DNA from: an uncultured Clostridia bacterium
GTDB lineage: Bacteria > Bacillota > Clostridia > Christensenellales > CAG-917
Assembly: GCA_946056785.1 (NCBI GenBank)
Contig: CAMGKS010000019.1
Span: forward strand, 1 to 13,313
Direction of reading: 5' to 3'
DNA length: 13,313 bases
This document shows, one piece after another, positions 1 through 7,016 of the stretch. How positions within the stretch are numbered: the stretch's first letter is position 1; the number at the start of each line of letters is the position of its first letter. The position numbers were made by a program, and so were the translations under genes. The notes beneath the pieces were generated by a model. The model saw only the letters and a list, made by a program, of their open reading frames with translations. It did no database searches and was not told the origin of the DNA.

Positions 1-21
1 TACAAGACTAAGGTCTTATAG
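1..21 (+). CDS. possible 3' end of an upstream gene (purE candidate)
   Basis: Reading from base 1 gives six codons (Y-K-T-K-V-L) and a TAG stop at 19-21, 38 bp before the purC start. A short gap on the same strand fits an upstream operon gene. In clostridial operons the gene before purC is commonly purE (N5-carboxyaminoimidazole ribonucleotide mutase), and that step is otherwise missing here. Six residues cannot identify a protein, so both the reading frame and the purE suggestion are inference from context. Confidence 0.25.
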   Translation, partial: YKTKVL

Positions 22-46
22 AGCTTTATTGATTAGAACAACAAAC

Positions 47-52
47 AAGGAG
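47..52 (+). promoter_or_regulatory. ribosome binding site of purC
   Basis: AAGGAG ends 7 bp before the purC ATG at 60. The 13-base stretch from 47 to 59 is identical to the one before the yqeY start (12721-12733), and a near copy precedes purH (4022-4033). This looks like the preferred strong translation start context of this genome. Confidence 0.85.
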
Positions 53-59
53 AAACAAA

Positions 60-773
60 ATGGTAAAGAAAGAATTGCTCTATGAAGGAAAGGCAAAAAA
101 AGTTTATGCAACAGACGACCCGAAGGTGGTTCTTGTAGATTACAAAGACGACGCTACGGCATTCAACGGACTTAAAAAAGGAACTATTTCCGGTAAAGGC
201 GTAGTAAACAATAAAGTCACAAATTTCCTTATGAAGATGCTTGAAAGCAAAGGAATTAAGACGCATTTTATCGAGCAACTTTCAGACAGAGAAACGCTTG
301 TTAAAAAAGTTTCGATTGTTCCGATTGAAGTTATCGTCAGAAACATTGCCGCAGGAAGTCTGGCAAAAAGACTGGGACTTGAAGAAGGCACAAAACTTAA
401 CAGCACCGTTTTGGAATTTTGTTATAAAAACGACGAGTTGGGCGATCCGATGATAAACGACTATCATATAAAAGCAATAAACCTTGCAAGCGATGAAGAA
501 ATAAAAAAGATAACCGAAACTTCTTTCAAAATCAACGAAATTTTATCTGAATATCTTGCAAAATCGAATATCGAATTGATAGACTTCAAACTTGAATTCG
601 GCAGATTTGACGGCGACATTATTTTAGCCGACGAGATTAGCCCGGATACTTGCCGCTTCTGGGATAGCGTCACAAAGCAAAAGCTTGACAAAGACCGCTT
701 CCGCAGAGATTTGGGCGGGGTTGAAGAAGCATATGCAGAAGTTTTATCAAGACTTATGGGAGAAAAAATTTAA
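60..773 (+). CDS. purC: SAICAR synthetase (phosphoribosylaminoimidazole-succinocarboxamide synthase)
   Basis: PurC is the cytosolic enzyme joining CAIR and L-aspartate with ATP to give SAICAR in de novo purine synthesis. The 237-residue length is typical of the stand-alone bacterial enzyme. Both family signatures are visible: IVPIEVIVRNIAAGS at about residues 86-100, and LIDFKLEFG at about 173-181, followed by DEISPDTCR at 191-199. The N-terminal LLYEGKAKKVY segment (6-16) is the usual nucleotide-binding start. The ATG at 60 is chosen because a strong AAGGAG lies 7 bp upstream and the protein begins at the normal family position. It is the first complete gene of the operon; purF starts 5 bp after its stop. 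Nothing is truncated or unusual. Confidence 0.97.
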   Translation: MVKKELLYEGKAKKVYATDDPKVVLVDYKDDATAFNGLKKGTISGKGVVNNKVTNFLMKMLESKGIKTHFIEQLSDRETLVKKVSIVPIEVIVRNIAAGSLAKRLGLEEGTKLNSTVLEFCYKNDELGDPMINDYHIKAINLASDEEIKKITETSFKINEILSEYLAKSNIELIDFKLEFGRFDGDIILADEISPDTCRFWDSVTKQKLDKDRFRRDLGGVEEAYAEVLSRLMGEKI

Positions 774-778
774 GTATC

Positions 779-2218
779 ATGCAATCTGAAAGAACGAAAA
801 AATTGCCGTTTGACAGTTTCAGCGAAGAATGCGGAGTATTCGGCATTCATTCGCCTGAAACTTACAATATAGCTTCGACCGCTTATTACGGATTGTTTGC
901 CTTGCAACACAGGGGGCAGGAAAGTTGCGGTATTGCGGTAGGCAACGGCAAAAAAATCGAATATTACAAAAATATGGGACTTGTGCCCGAGGTCTTTTCG
1001 GCAGAAAGGATATCTTCGCTTCCCGACGGAAACATAGCTATCGGGCACGTCAGATATTCAACGACGGGAGCGAGTAAACTTTGCAACGCTCAGCCTATTT
1101 ATTTTATCGGAAAATGCGGCAAGATGGCTTTGGCTCACAACGGAAACTTAATCAACGCAAAGGAGTTAAGAAACGAACTTATTAAGGAAAACGCTGTTTT
1201 TCAAACGTCGATAGACAGCGAGGTTATGGCGTCGCTTATAAACAAATACAGCGACGAAAGCATAGTCGACGGAGTTCTTGAAGCGTGCAAACAGTTTAAA
1301 GGTTCTTATTCTTTCGTGCTTATGGGGCAGGGAAAACTTATTGCCGTCCGTGACCCTTACGGCATAAGACCTCTCTGTTTCGGAACGATTGGAGACAAAT
1401 ACGTTGTTGCAAGCGAGACGTGTGCGTTAGACGGCGTGGGGGCGAAATTCGTCAGAGACATAGAACCGGGCGAAGTTCTGGTTTTTGACGGAAGCGGAAT
1501 TGAGTTTTACCGTATAGACAAAACCGTCGAAAAGAAAGCGCATTGTATTTTTGAATACGTATATTTCGCCCGTCCCGACAGTGAAATAGACGGCGTATCC
1601 GTTTACGAATCGAGAAAAGAGTCGGGCAAGATTTTGGCGAGAAAATATCCGGTTGAGGCGGATATGGTAGCAGGCGTACCTGACAGCGCGGTCGTTGCGG
1701 CAAGAGGATATAGCGAGGTTTCGGGCATACCTTACGGCGAAGCTTTGACGAAAAACAGATACGTCGGAAGGACTTTTATTCAGCCGGAACAGGGCATGCG
1801 TGAAAACAGCGTAAAGATAAAACTCAACGCATTGCGTAGCAACGTATGCGGCAAAAGGATAGTGCTTATCGACGATTCAATCGTTCGCGGCACGACAAGT
1901 AAAAAGATTGTGCAAATGCTTAAAGAGGCAGGGGCAAAAGAAGTGCATCTGAGAATAAGCTCTCCGATAACGAAACACCCGTGTTATTTCGGCATCGATA
2001 CAAACGATTATTCGCAGCTTGTCGGCGCATTCAGAACGGAAGAAGAAATTCGTGAGTTTATCGGTTGCGAGTCTTTGCATTATCTCACGATAGACGAATT
2101 GTGTCAGACGGTACACCGTGACAAAAACGACTTTTGTCTCGGTTGTTTCAACGGAGAATATCCGTATATTGTAGAAAACGAAAAGGAAAAAGAAGACAAG
2201 CACGTGCTTGACGATTAA
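779..2218 (+). CDS. purF: amidophosphoribosyltransferase, [4Fe-4S] type with propeptide
   Basis: PurF catalyses the committed step: glutamine plus PRPP gives phosphoribosylamine. The protein (479 aa) has an N-terminal class II (Ntn) glutaminase domain and a C-terminal phosphoribosyltransferase domain. The predicted nucleophile is Cys18 in EECGVFGI, so a 17-residue propeptide must be removed. The PRPP loop IVLIDDSIVRGTTS lies at 361-374. Cys256, Cys402 and the pair Cys453/Cys456 (CLGC) match the four cluster ligands known from Bacillus subtilis PurF, which implies an oxygen-sensitive [4Fe-4S] centre. The start lies 5 bp after the purC stop. Its only purine-rich stretch (GGGAG at 758-762) is 16 bp away, so translation is probably coupled to purC. 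Nucleotide feedback inhibition is known for the family. Confidence 0.97.
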   Translation: MQSERTKKLPFDSFSEECGVFGIHSPETYNIASTAYYGLFALQHRGQESCGIAVGNGKKIEYYKNMGLVPEVFSAERISSLPDGNIAIGHVRYSTTGASKLCNAQPIYFIGKCGKMALAHNGNLINAKELRNELIKENAVFQTSIDSEVMASLINKYSDESIVDGVLEACKQFKGSYSFVLMGQGKLIAVRDPYGIRPLCFGTIGDKYVVASETCALDGVGAKFVRDIEPGEVLVFDGSGIEFYRIDKTVEKKAHCIFEYVYFARPDSEIDGVSVYESRKESGKILARKYPVEADMVAGVPDSAVVAARGYSEVSGIPYGEALTKNRYVGRTFIQPEQGMRENSVKIKLNALRSNVCGKRIVLIDDSIVRGTTSKKIVQMLKEAGAKEVHLRISSPITKHPCYFGIDTNDYSQLVGAFRTEEEIREFIGCESLHYLTIDELCQTVHRDKNDFCLGCFNGEYPYIVENEKEKEDKHVLDD

Positions 2219-2222
2219 GGAG
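2217..2222 (+). promoter_or_regulatory. ribosome binding site of purM overlapping the purF stop
   Basis: AAGGAG begins within the purF TAA (2216-2218) and ends 5 bp before the purM ATG at 2228. Ribosomes finishing purF can therefore readily reinitiate on purM. Confidence 0.85.
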
Positions 2223-2227
2223 ATATT

Positions 2228-3250
2228 ATGGCAATTTCATATAGCGATAGCGGAGTAGACGTAACCCGCGGATATAAAGCGGTTGAATTGATGAAAAAAC
2301 ACGTCAAAGAAACGTATGACGAAAACGTATTAGGCGACTTAGGTTCGTTTGGCGGTTTTTACGATATAAGCGGCGAAAAGATAGAAGAGCCGGTTTTAGT
2401 AGCCGGTTGCGACGGCGTGGGAACGAAACTTAAATATGCCTTTATAACGGGCAAGCACGATACGGTAGGAATAGACGCCGTGGCAATGTGCGTAAACGAT
2501 ATAGTTTGTCAGGGAGCAAGGCCGTTGTTTTTTCTTGACTATTTTGCAACGGGAAAACTTGATCCGGAAAAAGTTGCGTCGGTCGTTAAAGGCGTTGCCG
2601 ACGGTTGTAAAATTTCAGGTTGTGCGTTGATAGGCGGAGAGACTGCCGAAATGCCGTCTTTTTATACTGACGGCGAATACGATATGGCAGGATTTGCCGT
2701 AGGCATAGTTGACAAGAAAAAGGTAATCAACGGCAAAAACGTAAAGGTGGGAGATTGTCTTATAGGACTAGAGTCAAGCGGCGTACACTCAAACGGTTTT
2801 TCGCTTATAAGAAAACTTTTCGGTGAAACCGAAAGCGACGTAAACGCATACGACGAAAGACTTGGAAAGACGATAGGCGAAGCGCTTCTTACGCCAACCA
2901 GAATTTACGTCAAAACGATACTTTCGTTAATGCAAAAAGTTGAATTAAAAGGAGTCGCTCATATTACGGGCGGCGGCTTTATTGAAAATATCCCGAGAGT
3001 GTTCCCTGAAAATATAGGTTGTGAAATTTATAAAGGCAGCTATAAACTGAGTCCGCTTTTCGAGATAATAAAAGAGAAATCGCAACTTAAAGACGAACAG
3101 CTTTACAATACGTTTAATATGGGCATAGGAATGGTTCTGGTAGTCGGCGAAGACGATAAAGAAAAAACTTTAAAAGAGCTTGAAAAGCTTGGAGAAAAAG
3201 CTCACGTAATAGGTAAAACGATTGCGGGCAAGGGAGTTGTTTTAAAGTGA
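2228..3250 (+). CDS. purM: AIR synthetase (phosphoribosylformylglycinamidine cyclo-ligase)
   Basis: PurM closes the imidazole ring, converting FGAM and ATP to AIR. At 340 residues it has the normal bacterial length and the PurM/AIRS fold order. The N-terminal segment SYSDSGVDVTRG is the usual start of the family. GCDGVGTKLKYAF at 60-72 is the conserved nucleotide-binding segment, and VNDIVCQGARPLFFLDY at about 89-105 and LIGGETAEMP at 134-143 are further hallmarks. GVHSNGFSLIRKL at about 185-197 and a HITGGGF segment mark the C-terminal domain. The ATG at 2228 has an ideal Shine-Dalgarno overlapping the purF stop. The gene ends in a GTGA overlap with purN. It directly follows PurL in the pathway although purL is last in the operon. 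Confidence 0.97.
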   Translation: MAISYSDSGVDVTRGYKAVELMKKHVKETYDENVLGDLGSFGGFYDISGEKIEEPVLVAGCDGVGTKLKYAFITGKHDTVGIDAVAMCVNDIVCQGARPLFFLDYFATGKLDPEKVASVVKGVADGCKISGCALIGGETAEMPSFYTDGEYDMAGFAVGIVDKKKVINGKNVKVGDCLIGLESSGVHSNGFSLIRKLFGETESDVNAYDERLGKTIGEALLTPTRIYVKTILSLMQKVELKGVAHITGGGFIENIPRVFPENIGCEIYKGSYKLSPLFEIIKEKSQLKDEQLYNTFNMGIGMVLVVGEDDKEKTLKELEKLGEKAHVIGKTIAGKGVVLK

Positions 3251-3837
3251 AAAGAGTAGCAGTATTTTGCAGCGGCGGCGGAACGGATTTTCAATCGATT
3301 ATCGACGCAAACGAAAAGGAACCGTTTTGTACTCTTGCCTTGCTCGTTGCGTCAAAAGACGGCATCGGAGCTATAGACCGAGCAAAGAAACACGGCATAA
3401 AAAGCATGGTTTTTGCAAAAGACGAAAACGCAACTTACGAGGAGTTGTTTGAAAGGATAAACCAAGCGTTGGTTATAAACGGAATCGACTTTATCGTGCT
3501 TGCCGGATATCTTTCGATACTTGACGAAAAATTTGTGTCTAAATGGAAAGGGAAAATCATAAACGTTCATCCGAGTCTCATCCCGTCGTTTTGCGGCAAG
3601 GGCTTTTACGGACTGAAAGTCCACGAAGCTGCAATAAAAAGAGGCGTCAAAATATCGGGAGCAACGGTGCATTTTGTAGACGAAGGTGCGGACACGGGAA
3701 AGATAATTATGCAACGAGCCGTGGAAGTTTCAGAGGGCGAAACGGCGGAAAGTTTGCAAAAGAAAGTACTTGAAATCGAACATAAGATTTTGCCTGAAGC
3801 GGTAAAAGGTTTGGTGGAAGGAAAATATAAATTGTAG
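3247..3837 (+). CDS. purN: GAR transformylase (phosphoribosylglycinamide formyltransferase, folate-dependent)
   Basis: PurN transfers a formyl group from 10-formyltetrahydrofolate to GAR, giving FGAR. The 196-residue protein starts with a Rossmann-like nucleotide segment (VAVFCSGGGTDFQSIIDA). It contains the transformylase motif INVHPSLIPSF, so Asn106 and His108 match the E. coli catalytic pair, and Asp149 in DEGADTG aligns with E. coli Asp144. The longer loop CGKGFYGLKVHEAA after the motif is typical of clostridial PurN. Translation starts at a GTG: the GTGA at 3247-3250 contains both the start and the purM TGA stop. The AAGGGAG at 3230-3236 lies 10 bp upstream, so coupling to purM is likely. 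A 196-bp gap follows before purH. Confidence 0.96.
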   Translation: MKRVAVFCSGGGTDFQSIIDANEKEPFCTLALLVASKDGIGAIDRAKKHGIKSMVFAKDENATYEELFERINQALVINGIDFIVLAGYLSILDEKFVSKWKGKIINVHPSLIPSFCGKGFYGLKVHEAAIKRGVKISGATVHFVDEGADTGKIIMQRAVEVSEGETAESLQKKVLEIEHKILPEAVKGLVEGKYKL

Positions 3838-3864
3838 AGAGTTCGGCAATTTGTCCATAATGCG

Positions 3865-3891
3865 TTGAACTACGAAATCTATTTTTATAAT
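3865..3891 (+). promoter_or_regulatory. possible internal promoter ahead of purH
   Basis: A perfect TATAAT at 3886-3891 is preceded by TTGAAC at 3865-3870 (4 of 6 to TTGACA) with a short 15-bp spacer. The site lies in the 196-bp purN-purH gap, and the predicted transcript start would fall inside the hairpin at 3893-3920. The perfect -10 is encouraging. The weak -35, the short spacer and the local AT-richness leave chance as a real possibility. Confidence 0.35.
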
Positions 3892-3892
3892 A

Positions 3893-3920
3893 GCAAGTCG
3901 TAAACTTAATTTACGCTTGC
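3893..3920 (+). repeat. inverted repeat (11-bp stem, one bulge) in the purN-purH gap
   Basis: GCAAG plus CGTAAA (3893-3897 and 3899-3904) pairs perfectly with TTTACG plus CTTGC (3910-3920), leaving a single bulged T at 3898 and a 5-nt loop. No T-run follows, so it does not look like an intrinsic terminator. It could be an operator just downstream of the TATAAT hexamer, a processing or stabilising hairpin between purN and purH, or a relic. The structure is seen directly; the role is inference. Confidence 0.5.
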
Positions 3921-4021
3921 AAGCAAAGAAAAATTTAATTTTAAAAAATTAACGCAAAACGAGTCGGACGTAATACCGAAAAAACGAAATTAAAATCAAA
4001 ACAAAACATAACAGCTTTAAT

Positions 4022-4027
4022 AAGGAG
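4022..4027 (+). promoter_or_regulatory. ribosome binding site of purH
   Basis: AAGGAG ends 6 bp before the purH ATG at 4034. It is part of an AAGGAGAAAGAA leader closely resembling those of purC and yqeY. It supports independent, efficient initiation of purH despite the long gap after purN. Confidence 0.85.
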
Positions 4028-4033
4028 AAAGAA

Positions 4034-5569
4034 ATGAAAAAGAGAGCACTTATAAGCGTATCGGACAAAAACGGAGTAGTTGAACTTGCAAAAGAGTTAG
4101 AAGCGTTAGGCTATGAAATCATATCGACCGGCGGCACACAAAAGACTCTTTTAGAAAACGGAATTAAGGTAATAGGAATAAGCGAGATAACGGGCTTTCC
4201 CGAATGTCTTGACGGCAGAGTAAAAACTTTGCATCCTGCCGTTCATGCAGGACTTCTTGCCATGCGTTCCAATGCCGAACACATGGCGTCGCTTGAAAAA
4301 CTTAATATCAACACGATAGATATAGTAGTAGTCAATCTCTATCCGTTTAAAAAGACGATTATGCAAAAGGACGTCGATTTTCAGACAGCTGTGGAAAATA
4401 TCGATATCGGCGGTCCGACAATGCTCAGAAGTGCGGCGAAAAATTTCCAGGACGTTGTAGTTATGGTAGACCCAAGCGATTACGGAAAAGTTATCGATGA
4501 GCTCAAGACGGGAGAAGTAAGCCTTGAAACAAAGAAACTTTTAATGTACAAAGTGTTCGCCCATACGGCAGTTTACGACAGCTTAATTTCAAATTACCTT
4601 GCATCGAAGCTCGATATTAAATTCCCGGAAACGATAACGCTTGCTTATAGAAAAAAGCAAGATATGCGTTATGGTGAAAACCCTCATCAAGGAGCGGCGT
4701 TCTACGGCGACGAATTGCCTAAGGCGACAAGTATAACTTCGGCAAAACAACTTCACGGAAAAGAATTAAGCTATAATAACATAAACGATACAAACGGCGC
4801 TTTGGAACTGTTAAGAGAGTTCGACACCCCGGCGGTTGTAGCCGTAAAGCATGCAAATCCTTGCGGAGTCGGAACGGGCAAAACCGTGTACGAAGCATAC
4901 GTGAAAGCGTACGAAGCGGATAAGGTCTCTATATTCGGCGGCATTATTGCAATCAACGGAATAGTTGATAAAGCAACGGCGGAAGAGATAAACAAAATTT
5001 TCGTCGAGATAGTAGTCGCAAAAGGTTTTGATAAAGAAGCTCTTGACATTTTGGAGCAGAAGAAAAACATAAGACTTTTGGAATTGCCTGAAATTAACGG
5101 AGAAAGAGAAAACTTTATCGACATGAAAAAGGTATACGGCGGAATGCTTATGCAGGACGGAGACGTCGAACTTTACGACAAGTCGGACGTTAAAGTCGTA
5201 ACGAAAAAACAACCGACGGAAACCGAAATGGAACAGCTCGATTTCTGTTGGAAAGTCGTAAAGCATACAAAGTCAAACGCTATCGTCATAGGAAAGGACT
5301 ACGCAACGGCAGGAATAGGCGCGGGACAGACAAACAGAATATGGGCTACAAATCAGGCAATAGAACATGCGGGCGAAAAAGCAAAGGGTTGCGTTATGGC
5401 GTCCGACGCATTTTTCCCTTTCCCTGATTGCGTGGAAGCTGCGGCAAAAGCCGGCATTACGGCAATCATTCAACCGGGCGGAAGCGTAAACGACGAATTG
5501 TCCATAAAGGCATGCGACGAAGCGGGCATTGCCATGATTTTTGTCGGTAAACGTCATTTTAAACATTGA
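4034..5569 (+). CDS. purH: bifunctional AICAR transformylase / IMP cyclohydrolase
   Basis: PurH performs the last two steps to IMP: formylation of AICAR with 10-formyltetrahydrofolate, then ring closure. At 511 residues it has the standard bifunctional length. The N-terminal MGS-like cyclohydrolase domain (about 1-190) shows ALISVSDKNGVVELAKEL, STGGTQKTLLENG, DGRVKTLHPAVHAG (60-73) and NLYPF (101-105). The C-terminal transformylase domain shows RYGENPHQ (212-219), NDTNGALELLREF (251-263), the catalytic Lys272-His273 pair in VKHANPCGVG, and SDAFFPFPDCVEAAAKAG (457-474) followed by IIQPGGSVND. The ATG at 4034 has a strong AAGGAG. The gene is flanked by the two largest gaps of the operon (196 bp before, 179 bp after), so its transcription may be partly separate from its neighbours. 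Confidence 0.98.
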   Translation: MKKRALISVSDKNGVVELAKELEALGYEIISTGGTQKTLLENGIKVIGISEITGFPECLDGRVKTLHPAVHAGLLAMRSNAEHMASLEKLNINTIDIVVVNLYPFKKTIMQKDVDFQTAVENIDIGGPTMLRSAAKNFQDVVVMVDPSDYGKVIDELKTGEVSLETKKLLMYKVFAHTAVYDSLISNYLASKLDIKFPETITLAYRKKQDMRYGENPHQGAAFYGDELPKATSITSAKQLHGKELSYNNINDTNGALELLREFDTPAVVAVKHANPCGVGTGKTVYEAYVKAYEADKVSIFGGIIAINGIVDKATAEEINKIFVEIVVAKGFDKEALDILEQKKNIRLLELPEINGERENFIDMKKVYGGMLMQDGDVELYDKSDVKVVTKKQPTETEMEQLDFCWKVVKHTKSNAIVIGKDYATAGIGAGQTNRIWATNQAIEHAGEKAKGCVMASDAFFPFPDCVEAAAKAGITAIIQPGGSVNDELSIKACDEAGIAMIFVGKRHFKH

Positions 5570-5600
5570 GGTTAATTCTGCAAAAAGCAAAACGTACAAA

Positions 5601-5650
5601 AAGTTGAAAAGCTTAACGGTTGAAATTGCTCATTGATTTGAATTCAACTT
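5601..5650 (+). repeat. duplicated stem arm: two GTTGAA copies facing one TTCAAC arm
   Basis: AAGTTGAA (5601-5608) is a perfect 8-base inverted partner of TTCAACTT (5643-5650). A second copy, GTTGAA at 5619-5624, can pair with TTCAAC at 5643-5648 instead. The two left arms therefore compete for one right arm. The right arm also sits in a 10-base palindrome (TTGAATTCAA, 5638-5647). Competing arms upstream of a terminator-like hairpin are reminiscent of attenuators, but short AT-rich repeats like these may arise by chance. Confidence 0.35.
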
Positions 5651-5679
5651 GTGCTAAACAAATTTAAGTGAGTTAAACG

Positions 5680-5716
5680 CCGCTTTGTAAACGTGCGTCA
5701 TATAAAGCGGTTTTTA
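5680..5716 (+). terminator. intrinsic-terminator-like hairpin between purH and purD
   Basis: CCGCTTTGTA (5680-5689) pairs with TATAAAGCGG (5701-5710), a 10-bp stem with one G-T pair and an 11-nt loop. TTTTTATAG follows directly. This has the form of a Rho-independent terminator, yet it lies 33 bp before the purD start inside the operon. It may be a partial terminator that lowers purD-purL expression, or an attenuator that is sometimes bypassed. Confidence 0.55.
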
Positions 5717-5748
5717 TAGAATTTAATAATTTAAGGCAAAGGAAAAAT

Positions 5749-7014
5749 ATGGATATATTAGTTGTCGGAAACGGCGGCAGAGAACATGCAATAATAAAAA
5801 AACTTATCGAATCTCCTTTATGCGGAAAAGTATATGCGGCAAAAGGCAATGCGGGCATTGGCAAAATCGCAGAACTTGTCGATATCGATCCGTGCGATAT
5901 AAAGGGTATAGTTAAATTTGTAAACGAACATAAAAACATCGAACTTACCGTGGTAGCTCCCGACGACCCTCTTGCTTTGGGTCTGGTCGACGAATTGGAA
6001 AAAGCCGGACACAGAGCGTTCGGCCCTACGGCTGCGGCGGCGGTAATCGAAGCGTCGAAGTGCTTTTCGAAGCAGATGATGAAAGATTATAATATTCCTA
6101 CGGCAAGTGCGGAAAGTTTCGATGATTTTGAAGAAGCGTTAAAATACGTTAAGGGACAGGAATATCCGCTCGTCATAAAGGCGGACGGGCTTGCACTCGG
6201 AAAGGGCGTCGTTATATGCGAAGATTTTGAAAGTGCAAAAACAGCGTTAAAAGATATGATGATAGGCGGCGCGTTTGGAAAGGCAGGTTCTAAAGTCGTA
6301 ATCGAAGAGTTCCTTGTCGGAAAGGAAGTTTCAGTATTGACTTTTACCGACGGAAAAACGATTTGCCCTATGGTTTCAAGTTGCGACCATAAACGTGCAT
6401 TGGACGGAGATAAGGGATTAAATACGGGCGGAATGGGAACGATTGCTCCCGCACCTTTTTACACCGCCGAATTGCAGAGCGAAGTAATGCAAAATATACT
6501 GCTTCCGACCGTAAAAGCAATGAACGAACTTGGCAGGACGTTTAAAGGAGTTTTATATTTCGGACTTATCGTAACGGACAAGGGCGTTAAAGTTATAGAA
6601 TACAACGCAAGATTCGGCGACCCCGAAACGCAAGTCGTTTTGCCGCTCTTAAAAAGCGACCTGATTGAAATATTTGAAGCGATAATCGACGAGAGGCTGT
6701 CGGAAGTAAAAATTGAGTGGAGCGACCGTGCTGCGGTTTGCGTTATGCTTTGCAGCGGCGGCTATCCTAAAAATTATGAAAAGGGGAAAGTCGTTTCGAT
6801 TGGGAAAGTAAAAGAAAACGTTACGTTGTATCATAGCGGAACAAAAATTTCCGACGGAGCAACGGTGACAAACGGCGGCAGAGTTATCGGCGTCACCGCT
6901 GTTTCGGAAAGTCTGTCAAAAGCTCGTGACGACGCATACGAAGCCGTCAAGGCGGTAAATTTTGATAAAATGCATTACAGAAAAGATATAGGTGACAAAT
7001 ACATAAAAGGTTGA
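5749..7014 (+). CDS. purD: GAR synthetase (phosphoribosylamine-glycine ligase)
   Basis: PurD joins phosphoribosylamine and glycine with ATP to give GAR, the second step of the pathway. The 421-residue protein has the normal domain order. The N-terminal nucleotide segment is ILVVGNGGREHAI (3-15). An ATP-grasp domain follows, with LVIKADGLALGKGVVI (141-156) and DHKRALDGDKGLNTGGMG (213-230). The family signature NARFGDPETQ lies at 286-295, ahead of the C-terminal domain (from about 325). The ATG at 5749 is preceded by AAAGGA at 5738-5743, a weaker site than those of purC, purM and purH. The gene follows a 179-bp gap holding a terminator-like hairpin, and its stop is 2 bp from the purL ATG. PurD supplies the substrate for PurN. 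Confidence 0.97.
   Translation: MDILVVGNGGREHAIIKKLIESPLCGKVYAAKGNAGIGKIAELVDIDPCDIKGIVKFVNEHKNIELTVVAPDDPLALGLVDELEKAGHRAFGPTAAAAVIEASKCFSKQMMKDYNIPTASAESFDDFEEALKYVKGQEYPLVIKADGLALGKGVVICEDFESAKTALKDMMIGGAFGKAGSKVVIEEFLVGKEVSVLTFTDGKTICPMVSSCDHKRALDGDKGLNTGGMGTIAPAPFYTAELQSEVMQNILLPTVKAMNELGRTFKGVLYFGLIVTDKGVKVIEYNARFGDPETQVVLPLLKSDLIEIFEAIIDERLSEVKIEWSDRAAVCVMLCSGGYPKNYEKGKVVSIGKVKENVTLYHSGTKISDGATVTNGGRVIGVTAVSESLSKARDDAYEAVKAVNFDKMHYRKDIGDKYIKG
7005..7010 (+). promoter_or_regulatory. ribosome binding site that decides the purL start
   Basis: AAAAGG at 7005-7010 lies 6 bp before the ATG at 7017 but directly abuts an in-frame TTG at 7011. The spacing favours ATG at 7017. The ATG start also leaves a clean family-typical N terminus (MVYRVYVEKK) and avoids overlap with purD. 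Confidence 0.7.
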
Positions 7015-7016
7015 TT

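Noticed and set aside
3838..3880. Pair of PurR-box-like sites (GTTCGG on one side, ACGAA on the other, 17 bp apart) in the purN-purH gap.
   Set aside because: The spacing is attractive, but the half sites have several mismatches. They are arranged TTCG...CGAA, opposite to the CGAA...TTCG order I know from Bacillus. CGAA and TTCG are very common throughout this sequence.
3838..4033. Purine riboswitch in the gaps within the operon.
   Set aside because: The characteristic junction sequences (TATA...ATGG...GTTTCTACC...CCGTAAA) are not found in the gaps at 3838-4033, 5570-5748 or 10695-11215.
4811..5266. Long minus-strand open frames inside purH, purL and the transporter (for example 4811-5266, 7257-7676, 11473-11928).
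   Set aside because: Each lies fully antisense to a clearly identified gene, is Phe/Tyr/Ser-rich as expected of reverse reading of AT-rich codons, and has no family motif.
7011..7016. In-frame TTG at 7011 as the start of purL.
   Set aside because: It leaves no room for the AAAAGG at 7005-7010 and overlaps the purD stop. ATG at 7017 has correct spacing and the family-typical N terminus.
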